Positions 1-7,229 of a stretch of DNA of 19,683 bases are shown in pieces (the first letter of the stretch is position 1; every line of letters begins with the position of its first letter). A program made the position numbers and the translations under genes. Source of the DNA: an uncultured Oscillospiraceae bacterium (GTDB lineage: Bacteria; Bacillota; Clostridia; Oscillospirales; Acutalibacteraceae); contig CAJMBP010000027.1 of the NCBI GenBank assembly GCA_905211675.1, positions 1-19,683 on the forward strand. Reading direction: 5' to 3'. The notes below the pieces were generated by a model. The model ran no database searches, was not told where the DNA came from, and was given only the letters and a program-made list of their open reading frames with translations.

Positions 1-77
1 CTCATTCACAAACAATTTAATATTTAATTTTGTCTAAACTTTGGGGTTCACTTCAAATATCAGTCTCCGCTATTTGT

Positions 78-1178
78 TTAATACAGCTTTAAATCTAACC
101 ACAGATTTTCGTAGTAATTGCGAACCTCTTCGGAAATGTCATAGTAATATTCGACCTTTGGCATATCTTCCTTTTTAGGATACAAAATCTCATTTTGATA
201 GTAGCAGTATTCGGGGTTGTTTATTACTGCGGTATTCGGTGAGGCGTAGCCTATATATTCGGCGTTTGCAAGTGCAATTTCAGGCTCAAGCAAAAAGTTT
301 ATATAAAGCATGGCCGCCTCATAGTTTTTAACGCATTTAGGTACGCAAACCGAATCTACAAAAATGTTTGTACCCTCTTTCGGGTAAAAGAAACGCAAAT
401 CGGGGTTTACATCAAGCATAACAAGGTAGTCGCCCGCATAGTAGGGTCCTATTGCCGCTTCACCCGTTTCAAGCTTGCCGTAAATTTCATCCATAACATA
501 AGACTGCAAAACATCTTTGCCGTCTTTAAGCAGTTCACAAGCCTCGTCCCACTCTTTTAAATTTGTGGAATTTACACTGTAACCGAGCAACATTTGGGCG
601 GTCATAAAGCCGTCGCGCGGGTTATTAAAGTTAAGCGACATATCGCGGTATTTTTCATCCCACAAAGAGCCCCATGAGTGTTCGGGCTCACCGATTAAAG
701 CGCTGTTGTAAATAACGCCTACCATACCTACATTGTAGGGAACACTGTAGCTTTCGGTTTCGTCGAAATAAAGCCCCTTATAGCTGTCATCTATATATTT
801 GTAATTTGACAGCGACGCGGTATCTATTTTTTCGAGCATATCTTCTGCTTTTAATCGCGCTATCATATAGTCGGAGGGAATAATAATATCATAGCTTACA
901 CCGCCGTTTTTAATCTGCGAATACATGGTTTCGTTGCTTTCAAAGGTGGTGTAGTTGACCTTGATACCCGTAATGCGTTCAAATTCGCGGTTTACATCCA
1001 TACAGCCGTCGCTGCCGTCGGATATATATTCACCCCAGTTATAAACATTAAGCTCGGTGCCTGCCAATTCGCGTGTGTATTCCGACTCCAATTCGGGTTC
1101 GAAATACTCATATCCGCAAGAGCAAAGGGAAATACAAAGGGCAAGGCAAAGTAAAATACAGAGTATTTTTTTAAACAT
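78..1178 (-). CDS. potD: PotD-type spermidine/putrescine-binding lipoprotein
   Basis: Extracytoplasmic substrate-binding subunit of a polyamine ABC importer, probably anchored to the membrane outer face by lipid. The 366-residue product starts with a Cys-rich signal peptide and a lipobox LCSC with the acylated Cys at about residue 21. The mature N-terminus carries NVYNWGEYI, the classic PotD opening strand. SVPYNVGMVGVIYN and KEGTNIFVDSVCVPK match the ligand-pocket strands of the family; the acidic Asp of the latter is kept, while the Trp two residues before it in E. coli PotD is Phe here (comparison from memory). It is the last gene of potABCD. Its ATG overlaps the potC stop by 8 bases (ATGTTTAA), with an AAGGAGGGG ribosome site inside the end of potC. 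The family call is firm; the choice between spermidine, putrescine or both cannot be made by eye. Confidence 0.93.
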   Translation of the reverse strand: MFKKILCILLCLALCISLCSCGYEYFEPELESEYTRELAGTELNVYNWGEYISDGSDGCMDVNREFERITGIKVNYTTFESNETMYSQIKNGGVSYDIIIPSDYMIARLKAEDMLEKIDTASLSNYKYIDDSYKGLYFDETESYSVPYNVGMVGVIYNSALIGEPEHSWGSLWDEKYRDMSLNFNNPRDGFMTAQMLLGYSVNSTNLKEWDEACELLKDGKDVLQSYVMDEIYGKLETGEAAIGPYYAGDYLVMLDVNPDLRFFYPKEGTNIFVDSVCVPKCVKNYEAAMLYINFLLEPEIALANAEYIGYASPNTAVINNPEYCYYQNEILYPKKEDMPKVEYYYDISEEVRNYYENLWLDLKLY

Positions 1179-1974
1179 TTAAACCCCTCCTTGAATCCGA
1201 CTTTGACTGAAGGGTGTTGTAAAGCACAAGCAGCACAAACACACAAATGAATATAAGCGTTGACAGCGCATATACATCCGGTGTAACCGTCTTTTTGGTC
1301 ATATTGTAAATTACAATAGGCAATGTTTGATAATGCCCGCAGGTAAAATAGCTTATTACAAAATCGTCAAGCGACAGTGTAAAAGCCATTATTGCGCCTG
1401 TAAAAATTGAGGTTGAAATTGACGGCAGTATAACCTTAAAAAACGATTTGACCGGCGTACAGCCAAGGTCGAGCGCCGCTTCGTGCAGGCTCATATCGGT
1501 AGCGCGAAGACGCGGTAAAACCGACAAAATCACATAGGGCAGGTTAAAGGTTATATGCGCGGCAAGAACGGTGAAAAATCCCAATGATTCTTTAAGACCG
1601 AACAAATTGCCCACAAACACAAAAAGCAGCATTAACGATATACCCGTTACAATATCGGCGTTCATCATAGGTACGTTTGTAACCGACATTACTATACGGC
1701 GGCTTAACTTTTTACGCAATGCCGTAATTCCAACTGCGGCGGCTGTGCCCATTACGGTCGAAATAAGCGCCGAGAGCACGGCTACAACAAGCGTATGCTG
1801 TAATCCCGTAAGCATAGAGGTGTCGGTGGCAAGACCTGTGTACCAATCAAGCGAGAAGCCCTCAAACACCCAAACGCTGCCACCCGAGTTGAACGAAAAC
1901 AAAATCATAACGGCAACAGGAGCGTACAGAAAAATGAGTATTAAGGCAACATAAATGCGAGAAAGCGCTTTCAT
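1171..1974 (-). CDS. potC: PotC-type polyamine ABC transporter permease
   Basis: Inner-membrane permease subunit of the polyamine importer, 267 residues, the usual PotC length. About six hydrophobic segments are visible, starting with a long one at residues 8-30. The EAA loop that docks on the ATPase reads EAALDLGCTPVKSFFKVILP in the C-terminal half, followed by the typical LDDFVISYF segment. The start ATG forms an ATGA overlap with the potB stop and has a GGAGG ribosome site inside the last potB codons. The 3' end overlaps potD by 8 bases, so potB, potC and potD are probably translationally coupled. Clear family member; pairing with PotB is inferred from gene order. Confidence 0.93.
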   Translation of the reverse strand: MKALSRIYVALILIFLYAPVAVMILFSFNSGGSVWVFEGFSLDWYTGLATDTSMLTGLQHTLVVAVLSALISTVMGTAAAVGITALRKKLSRRIVMSVTNVPMMNADIVTGISLMLLFVFVGNLFGLKESLGFFTVLAAHITFNLPYVILSVLPRLRATDMSLHEAALDLGCTPVKSFFKVILPSISTSIFTGAIMAFTLSLDDFVISYFTCGHYQTLPIVIYNMTKKTVTPDVYALSTLIFICVFVLLVLYNTLQSKSDSRRGLNV

Positions 1975-2792
1975 ACAACTACCTCCTCATCGTCACCGAA
2001 TTTATTCATTATAAGCGTGCTTATTAAAATAAGCACCATAAGAATAAGCGAAAGGGTAGAGGCTATGTTATAATACTGCGGGCCGGTGTTAAACAAATAC
2101 TCAATAGCGTCGCCTATAAGCAGGGTTTTGTTGCCACCGAGCTTTTGTGAAATATAAAATGTGCTGACGCTCGGTACAAACACCATTGTTATGCCCGAAA
2201 TCACACCGGGCAAAGACAGCGGCATTATTACGCGGCGGATACGCGACGCACCGTTAGAGCCGAGGTCGCTTGCGGCTTCAAGCAGGGAATTGTCAATTTT
2301 GGACATAGCCGTGTAAATTGGTAAAATCATATATGGTATAAAGTCATATACCATACCCAAAATTACGGCACCCGGTGTGTTGATAAGCTGTAAAGGACCA
2401 ATGCCTATCAGTGATAAAAATTTGTTTATAAGGCCTGTGTTGGCAAGAATGGTTATCCAAGAATAGGTGCGGATAAGAAAGTTCATCCACATAGGCAGCA
2501 TTATAAGAAGCAAAATCATACGCTGACTGCTTATCTTCAGTTTTGTCATATAATACGCCATGGGGTAGGCAAGCAGTAGGGTTATAAACGTAGCTATAAC
2601 CGCATAAATAATTGAAAGAGCGAAGGCTTTTTTGAATTTACCGATTTGCAAAAAATTTGCAACTGTGAAGGCACCGTTATTGTCGGTAAAAGCGAAATAC
2701 ACCATAATGATGAGCGGAACAATTATAAAAATTGCAGACCAGACAAAATAGGGTGACGCTACAATACGGCTGCCGAAGCTTTTTTTATTCAT
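1971..2792 (-). CDS. potB: PotB-type polyamine ABC transporter permease
   Basis: First permease subunit of the polyamine importer. I start it at the ATG at 2792 (MNKKSFGSRIV, 273 residues) rather than at the first in-frame ATG at 2855. The 2792 start has GGAGG six bases upstream and an 8-base overlap with the potA stop (ATGAATAA), whereas the longer form would add 21 non-family residues lying wholly inside potA. Six hydrophobic segments are visible. The EAA loop reads EAASDLGSNGASRIRRVIMP in the middle of the protein, followed by LPGVISGITMVFVPSVSTF, typical of PotB/PotH. Second gene of potABCD, coupled to potC by an ATGA overlap. Confidence 0.92.
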   Translation of the reverse strand: MNKKSFGSRIVASPYFVWSAIFIIVPLIIMVYFAFTDNNGAFTVANFLQIGKFKKAFALSIIYAVIATFITLLLAYPMAYYMTKLKISSQRMILLLIMLPMWMNFLIRTYSWITILANTGLINKFLSLIGIGPLQLINTPGAVILGMVYDFIPYMILPIYTAMSKIDNSLLEAASDLGSNGASRIRRVIMPLSLPGVISGITMVFVPSVSTFYISQKLGGNKTLLIGDAIEYLFNTGPQYYNIASTLSLILMVLILISTLIMNKFGDDEEVVV

Positions 2793-3915
2793 CGTCATCC
2801 TCCGGCTCAATGTCAGAAAGATGCTCCATTTCTTCACTGTAGGTGCTGTAGTCACCGTAAAGACCCGAGTATTCCGACTTTTTCATAATGTGTATTGCAT
2901 CGGGCTCTATGTAAAGACCGACGCTGTCGCCCACAAAGCATTCATCGGTGGTTTGAATCATCCACTTAAAGCCGCCTATATCGACGATAATTTCATAATG
3001 AACACCTAAAAAATCGACCGATGTTACAACACCCTTAAGCATGCCTTTATCGGCAGGTACTATGTCAACATCTTCGGGGCGTACGACAACATCGACATTT
3101 TCGTCTTTGCCGAAACCTTTATCAAGGCATTCAAAGGTATGGCCTGAAAATTCCGCCTTGAAATCATCGCGCATAATGCCGTCAAGAATGTTTGATTCGC
3201 CTATGAAATCGGCAACAAACGCGTTTTCAGGCTCATTGTAAATGTCCTGCGGAGTGCCAATTTGCTGAATTTGTCCCTTGTTCATAACAACAACGCGGTC
3301 AGACATTGTAAGCGCTTCCTCTTGGTCATGAGTTACAAACACAAAGGTAATTCCGAGCTGACGCTGAATACGGCGAAGCTCCTTTTGCATATCCTTGCGC
3401 AGTTTCAAATCAAGCGCCGCAAGCGGCTCGTCAAGCAACAGCACCTTAGGTCTGTTTGCGATGGCGCGCGCAATGGCAACGCGTTGCTGCTGACCGCCCG
3501 AAAGGGTAGAAACCGAACGCTTTTCAAAGCCGTCAAGGTTTACAAGGTGCAGCATTTCGGTGACTGTTTGTTTGATTTCGTCCTCTTTGAGCTTTTTAAC
3601 GCGAAGGCCGAATGCAACATTTTCATACACATTAAGGTGCGGAAAAAGCGCATAACGCTGAAAAATGGTGTTAACCTGTCGCTTGTACGACGGCACACCA
3701 TTTATTTTTTTGCCTTCAAAAACAACCTCGCCGCAGTCGGCGTTCAGAAAGCCTGCGATTATTCGCAGTGTGGTGGTTTTGCCGCAACCCGAGGGACCCA
3801 GAAGCGTGATAAATTCTTTATCGCGTATCTCGAGGTTCAGGCCGTCAAGCACCTTTTCATCGCCGAAAGAAACGAAGATGTCTTTAAGCTCGATAATGTT
3901 TTTGTTTGTTTCCAT
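2785..3915 (-). CDS. potA: PotA-type polyamine ABC transporter ATPase
   Basis: Cytoplasmic ATPase that powers polyamine import, 376 residues as is normal for PotA. Walker A is GPSGCGKTT at residues 40-48, the Q-loop Gln is at 86 (TIFQRYALFPHLNVYENV), the signature LSGGQ is at 138-142, Walker B KVLLLDEP is at 157-164 and the switch His is at 196 (FVTHDQEEAL). A TOBE-like regulatory domain follows from about residue 240. It is the first gene of the minus-strand potABCD operon. Its ATG has an AAGGGGG ribosome site that is the target of a perfectly complementary 10-nt segment in the leader, so translation initiation is probably the control point. An acidic tail (EPEDDDE) ends inside potB. Confidence 0.95.
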   Translation of the reverse strand: METNKNIIELKDIFVSFGDEKVLDGLNLEIRDKEFITLLGPSGCGKTTTLRIIAGFLNADCGEVVFEGKKINGVPSYKRQVNTIFQRYALFPHLNVYENVAFGLRVKKLKEDEIKQTVTEMLHLVNLDGFEKRSVSTLSGGQQQRVAIARAIANRPKVLLLDEPLAALDLKLRKDMQKELRRIQRQLGITFVFVTHDQEEALTMSDRVVVMNKGQIQQIGTPQDIYNEPENAFVADFIGESNILDGIMRDDFKAEFSGHTFECLDKGFGKDENVDVVVRPEDVDIVPADKGMLKGVVTSVDFLGVHYEIIVDIGGFKWMIQTTDECFVGDSVGLYIEPDAIHIMKKSEYSGLYGDYSTYSEEMEHLSDIEPEDDDE

Positions 3916-4119
3916 TTAAGCATCCCCCTTTGTCAAACACACAAGTGTCGACAGTAGTAAAGTTTTACGTTTACCCTGCGCGATACCCCGACCGTTTGTT
4001 TGTATGCCCTGACAAAGGGTTTTTCATAATCCTGCAAAATGCGGACTACGGCATACATTAGTACCGACCGTCTTTCTACACAGATGCGTTAAATGTTAAT
4101 ACGTATGTTTATATTAACA
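3916..4119 (-). promoter_or_regulatory. Structured potA leader with anti-Shine-Dalgarno; candidate riboswitch-like element
   Basis: About 200 nt of untranslated leader lie between the predicted transcription start and potA. Reading the minus strand, I see: an 8-bp hairpin TGTTAATA/TATTAACA (4119-4112 with 4101-4094); an 8-bp helix TGTATGCC/GGCATACA (4057-4050 with 4008-4001) enclosing a 6-bp hairpin (4045-4040 with 4036-4030, one bulge); and, in the loop just 5' of the closing arm, CCCTTTGTCA (4019-4010), which is perfectly complementary to TGACAAAGGG (3935-3926) over the potA ribosome site. The octamer ACGGTCGG occurs on both sides of the 8-bp helix (4071-4064 and 3995-3988). I recognise no known riboswitch class. 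Ligand control, for example by a polyamine, is inference. Confidence 0.55.
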
Positions 4120-4125
4120 ATAAAT

Positions 4126-4154
4126 AAGATAAGACTAAATACGCAAAAAGTCAA
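4126..4154 (-). promoter_or_regulatory. Sigma-A-like promoter of potABCD
   Basis: On the minus strand TTGACT (4154-4149) is followed after 17 bases by TATCTT (4131-4126). Transcription would start near 4119. The -35 overlaps an inverted repeat CAAGT-AAA-ACTTG (plus strand 4152-4164). An 8-bp inverted repeat TGCAAAAA/TTTTTGCA (4163-4186) and a perfect tandem decamer (4237-4256) lie further upstream. The rest of 4155-4300 is AT-rich with nothing else I can name. Confidence 0.6.
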
Positions 4155-4236
4155 GTAAAACTTGCAAAAAACGCAGAATTTTTGCAGGCTTTTTCACAGT
4201 AAAATTTGTAAATATTCTGTTTTCTTACGTTTTCTT

Positions 4237-4256
4237 TTAAATGCTCTTAAATGCTC
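4237..4256. repeat. Perfect tandem 10-bp repeat upstream of the pot promoter
   Basis: TTAAATGCTC occurs twice back to back (4237-4246 and 4247-4256), a spacing of one helical turn. It sits about 85-100 bp upstream of the potA -35 box and outside any gene. This could be a direct-repeat binding site or chance in AT-rich DNA. Confidence 0.5.
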
Positions 4257-4300
4257 GTTTTTTGTATTTTAAAAATTTATATATTTAACAGTGAGCTTAT

Positions 4301-4347
4301 AAAAGAAAAACACAGCGTTTGCAGACTTTTGCATACGCTGTGTTTTT
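4301..4347 (-). terminator. Strong intrinsic terminator, probably bidirectional
   Basis: A perfect 13-bp stem, AAAAACACAGCGT (4306-4318) with ACGCTGTGTTTTT (4335-4347), is followed on the minus strand by TTTTTCTTTT. It lies 6 bases after the stop of the small ORF and closes the rlmB-metG-tatD unit before the pot promoter region. On the plus strand it also ends in a T run. Confidence 0.9.
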
Positions 4348-4353
4348 TGATGC

Positions 4354-4461
4354 TTATTCTTTATTTTCAAAACTGTTGTTTTGATTTTGATTTTCGTTTT
4401 TGTTCTGGTCCTTTTTATTGTCGTTCTTATTTTGGTTTTTCTTATTCTTATCCTTGCTCAC
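4354..4461 (-). CDS. Small Asn/Lys-rich protein of unknown function (35 aa)
   Basis: I do not recognise this protein. A GTG-started frame encodes MSKDKNKKNQNK and continues with near-alternating Asn, Lys, Gln, Asp and Glu to ...NNSFENKE: 12 Asn, 9 Lys, 4 Gln, one Phe and no Cys, and no hydrophobic segment. Support for translation is a GGGGTG ribosome site about 7 bases upstream, a clean stop, and a strong terminator starting 6 bases later. It lies 54 bases after tatD in the same direction. The ribosome site falls in the 3' arm of an 8-bp hairpin (4465-4510). A small soluble, charged, disordered protein is the most that can be said. A low-complexity non-coding stretch between two hairpins is the alternative. 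Confidence 0.5.
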   Translation of the reverse strand: MSKDKNKKNQNKNDNKKDQNKNENQNQNNSFENKE

Positions 4462-4464
4462 AAA

Positions 4465-4510
4465 AATCACCCCGCTTTCAAGTGTATTGTTTGCACTTTG
4501 CAGGGTGATT
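4465..4510 (-). terminator. Hairpin after tatD: weak terminator and/or ribosome-site occluder
   Basis: On the minus strand AATCACCC (4510-4503) pairs with GGGTGATT (4472-4465), with an inner AAGTG/CACTT pairing, and is followed by three further T residues. It could be a leaky terminator for metG-tatD. Its 3' arm also contains the GGGGTG ribosome site of the 35-codon ORF that starts at 4461. Confidence 0.6.
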
Positions 4511-4515
4511 ATTCG

Positions 4516-5301
4516 TTATTTTATATTGAACAGTTTTTTTGCGTTTTTTGCCGTTTGCTTTAAAATGTGCTCGGTTGAGGTGTTTCTGATTTCTGCAATT
4601 TTCTGCGCTGTGAGCTTTATCATACCCGAATGGCACAGCTTGCCGCGATACGGCTCGGGCGCCAAATATGGGCAGTCGGTTTCTACAAGCAATAATTCGT
4701 CGGGTATAATTTTTACTGCGTCGGGCAGTTTTTTTGCGTTTTTAAATGTTACAACGCCGCCGATGCCTATGTGCATACCGAGTTTAATTATTTCACGCGC
4801 CATCTCCACACTGCCCGAAAAGCAGTGCACGACGCCTTTGGGCTTTAACCGTTTCAGTATTTCAAGCGTGTCGGCGTGTGCGTCACGGTCGTGAACAATT
4901 ATCGGAAGGTCGAGCTTTTGGGAGAGTTTAATCATATCTTCAAAAACTTCAATTTGCTTTTGACGGGTTTCGCTTTCCCAATAATAGTCAAGACCTATTT
5001 CGCCGATAGCAACACATTTTTTGTGTTTCGCCAAAGCCTCTATTTGCTTGGTAGTAGTGCCGCTGCTAATAGATTCGGGGTGAACACCTACTGCGGCATA
5101 TACAAAGTCATGCTTTTCGGCAAGACCGAGTGCCGCTTTAGACGAAGCTTCATCACAACCGCAGGTAACAATACCGCAGACGGTAGATTGCATTTCTCTA
5201 AACAGTTCGTCGCCGATTTCGGCAAAACGCTCGTCGTCATAATGCGAGTGGGAATCAAATATCAGGGGCTCGTTTAGTTTTAAATCGTCGGTATAAATCA
5301 T
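4516..5301 (-). CDS. tatD: TatD-family metal-dependent nuclease
   Basis: Cytoplasmic TIM-barrel hydrolase of the TatD family (3'-5' DNase; also linked to quality control in some bacteria), 261 residues. Metal-ligand motifs in order: FDSHSHYDD (His at 18 and 20), GEIGLDYYW (the Glu), IIVHDRDAH, VHCFSGS and the terminal VETDCPYLAPEPYRG. All expected ligands are present, so it should be active. About 14 residues precede the first motif, longer than usual, but no better start is visible. The ATG overlaps the metG stop by one base (TAATG), so it is probably translated by coupling. metG followed by tatD is a common gene pair in Firmicutes. Confidence 0.92.
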   Translation of the reverse strand: MIYTDDLKLNEPLIFDSHSHYDDERFAEIGDELFREMQSTVCGIVTCGCDEASSKAALGLAEKHDFVYAAVGVHPESISSGTTTKQIEALAKHKKCVAIGEIGLDYYWESETRQKQIEVFEDMIKLSQKLDLPIIVHDRDAHADTLEILKRLKPKGVVHCFSGSVEMAREIIKLGMHIGIGGVVTFKNAKKLPDAVKIIPDELLLVETDCPYLAPEPYRGKLCHSGMIKLTAQKIAEIRNTSTEHILKQTAKNAKKLFNIK

Positions 5302-7217
5302 TATCTAATCTTTGAACCTTCGGGAATATCGTCGGCAAAAATTACCTTAACATCGCCGTTTGGGCAATCGGCCGCTAAAATCATACCGTTAGATACTACG
5401 CCGCAAAGGGTGGCAGGCTTAAGGTTTGACACAACAATTACCGTGTGACCGATAAGGTCTTCGGGTGTGTACCATTTTGCAATGCCCGAAGCTACAATTC
5501 GCTCTTTTTCGCTACCATCATTAAGGATAAGTTTTAAAAGCTTTTTAGCTTTGGGAATAGGCTCACACGAAACAATTTTTGCGGTTTTAAGTTCAACCTT
5601 TGCAAAGTCTTCTATGCCTATTTCAGCCATAGTTACAGTGTTTTCGGCAGCCTTTTCAGCCGTCTTTTCCTTTGCTTCTTGCTCGGCGGCAATTTCGGCG
5701 AGTACCTTTTCGGTATCAAGTCGGGGGAACATAACGGCAGATTCGCCCGGCGTATAGCTTTCTGCTATACGGAAGTCAGTGTTTTCGCTGTTTCCTACAA
5801 TGTTATTTGATGTTTCGGGCATAATCGGCTTTAAGAGTATGCCTATAATTCTGATGCAATCACTAAGGTTATAAAGCACATCGTTGAGTCGACCCCTTTG
5901 GGCTTCGTCTTTTGCAAGTGCCCAGGGCATTGTTTCGTCAATGTACTTGTTGCAACGCTTTGCCAAATCTAAAATTGCGGCGCAGGCATCCGAATTGTGG
6001 TAGCTGTCCATTGATTTATGGTATTTTTCGAGTGTTTCTTCGGCAAAAGCGTAAAGCTCGCGGTCAAGCTCTTCGGTTATTTCGTTGCGAACAACGGTGC
6101 CGTCAAAATACTTTTTAATCATAGCGGCGGTACGGCTTACAAGGTTGCCGAGTGTGTTTGCAAGGTCGGTATTAAACACATTTATAAAGCTTTCGTAGGT
6201 GATGGTGCCGTCGTTAAGATAGGGCATTTGCGAAAGCAGATAGTAGCGCACCGCATCAACACCAAAACGGGCGGCAAGCTCGTCGGCGTAGATAACATTA
6301 CCCTTTGACTTTGACATTTTGTCTTCGCCGACAAGCACCCACGGGTGGCCTAACACCTGCTTTGGCAACGGCTCGCCGAGCGCCATAAGAATAATCGGCC
6401 AATAGATAGTGTGAAAACGCACAATGTCCTTGCCTATAACATGCAAATCGGCAGGCCAAAGCTTTTTGTACTGCTCGCTGCTGCCGTCGGGGTCGTAGCC
6501 AATGCCTGTGATATAGTTTGAAAGCGCGTCTATCCATACATATATTACATGCTTGTCGTCAAAGGTTACGGGCACGCCCCACTTAAATGACGAGCGTGAA
6601 ACACAAAGGTCCTGAAGGCCGGGCTTTATAAAGTTGTTCAGCATTTCGTTTTTGCGTGATTCGGGCTTTATAAAGTCGGGATTTTGCTCATAATATTCTA
6701 CAAGCTTATCCTGATATTTTGAAAGCCGCAAAAAGTACGCTTCTTCTTTAGAGTCAATAACCTCACGGCCGCAGTCTGGGCATTTGCCGTCTATAAGCTG
6801 TGATTCGGTATAAAAGGACTCACAGGGTACGCAGTATTTTCCTTCATAGGTGCTTTTGTAAATATCGCCTTGGTCGTAAAGTTTTTTGAATATCTTTTGA
6901 ACGGTCTTTTCGTGGTAATCGTCGGTAGTGCGAATAAATTTATCATAGCAGGTGTTAAGACTGTCCCAAACGGCTTTAATATTTGCGGCGGCATTGTCAA
7001 CAAACTCTTTCGGTGAAATGCCTTCCGCTTTTGCGTATTCTTCGATTTTTTGACCGTGTTCGTCAGAGCCGGTCATTAAATAAACATCAAAGCCCATCAT
7101 CTTTTTATAGCGTGCTATCATATCGGCAAGAACAATATCATAGGCGTTGCCTATGTGCGGCTTGCGCGAAGCATAGGCGATGGCTGTTGTAATGTAAAAT
7201 TTTTTCTTTTCTGACAT
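5301..7217 (-). CDS. metG: Methionyl-tRNA synthetase with C-terminal tRNA-binding domain
   Basis: Charges tRNA-Met with methionine in the cytoplasm. The 638-residue protein has the class I motifs HIGN (residues 21-24) and KMSKS (300-304), and a zinc knuckle with Cys at 129, 132, 146 and 149. The four-Cys pattern matches the bacterial form with one intact metal site. An OB-fold tRNA-binding domain (EMAP II/Trbp111 type) occupies about residues 533-638, beginning IEDFAKVELKTAKIV. An Ala/Glu-rich linker (about 503-530) joins it to the anticodon-binding helices. The ATG has GGAGG 8 bases upstream. It is the third gene of the minus-strand unit, 12 bases after the pseudo-ATPase gene. No T-box is present here; expression appears to come from the rlmB side. 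Confidence 0.97.
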   Translation of the reverse strand: MSEKKKFYITTAIAYASRKPHIGNAYDIVLADMIARYKKMMGFDVYLMTGSDEHGQKIEEYAKAEGISPKEFVDNAAANIKAVWDSLNTCYDKFIRTTDDYHEKTVQKIFKKLYDQGDIYKSTYEGKYCVPCESFYTESQLIDGKCPDCGREVIDSKEEAYFLRLSKYQDKLVEYYEQNPDFIKPESRKNEMLNNFIKPGLQDLCVSRSSFKWGVPVTFDDKHVIYVWIDALSNYITGIGYDPDGSSEQYKKLWPADLHVIGKDIVRFHTIYWPIILMALGEPLPKQVLGHPWVLVGEDKMSKSKGNVIYADELAARFGVDAVRYYLLSQMPYLNDGTITYESFINVFNTDLANTLGNLVSRTAAMIKKYFDGTVVRNEITEELDRELYAFAEETLEKYHKSMDSYHNSDACAAILDLAKRCNKYIDETMPWALAKDEAQRGRLNDVLYNLSDCIRIIGILLKPIMPETSNNIVGNSENTDFRIAESYTPGESAVMFPRLDTEKVLAEIAAEQEAKEKTAEKAAENTVTMAEIGIEDFAKVELKTAKIVSCEPIPKAKKLLKLILNDGSEKERIVASGIAKWYTPEDLIGHTVIVVSNLKPATLCGVVSNGMILAADCPNGDVKVIFADDIPEGSKIR

Positions 7218-7229
7218 AGTATATTCCTC

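Noticed and set aside
1..77. Terminator downstream of potD
   Set aside because: The 77 bases are AT-rich with no stem and T tract that I could identify; the operon end may lie outside the window.
2793..2855. Longer potB start at 2855
   Set aside because: It lies inside potA and adds residues unlike PotB; the ATG at 2792 has GGAGG and the usual 8-base overlap.
3262..3957. 231-codon plus-strand open frame opposite potA
   Set aside because: Fully antisense to a clear PotA with all ABC motifs; the translation shows no recognisable domain.
3916..4119. Known riboswitch class in the potA leader (ykkC/guanidine, SAM, TPP, lysine, glycine, purine)
   Set aside because: None of the conserved cores I know is present; GGATTATG resembles a purine switch end but the rest of that motif is absent.
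4251..4894. Overlapping plus-strand open frames rich in Phe/Leu opposite tatD and the small ORF
   Set aside because: They are the complement of Lys/Asn-rich and tatD codons and run through the terminator hairpin; no convincing ribosome site or family resemblance.
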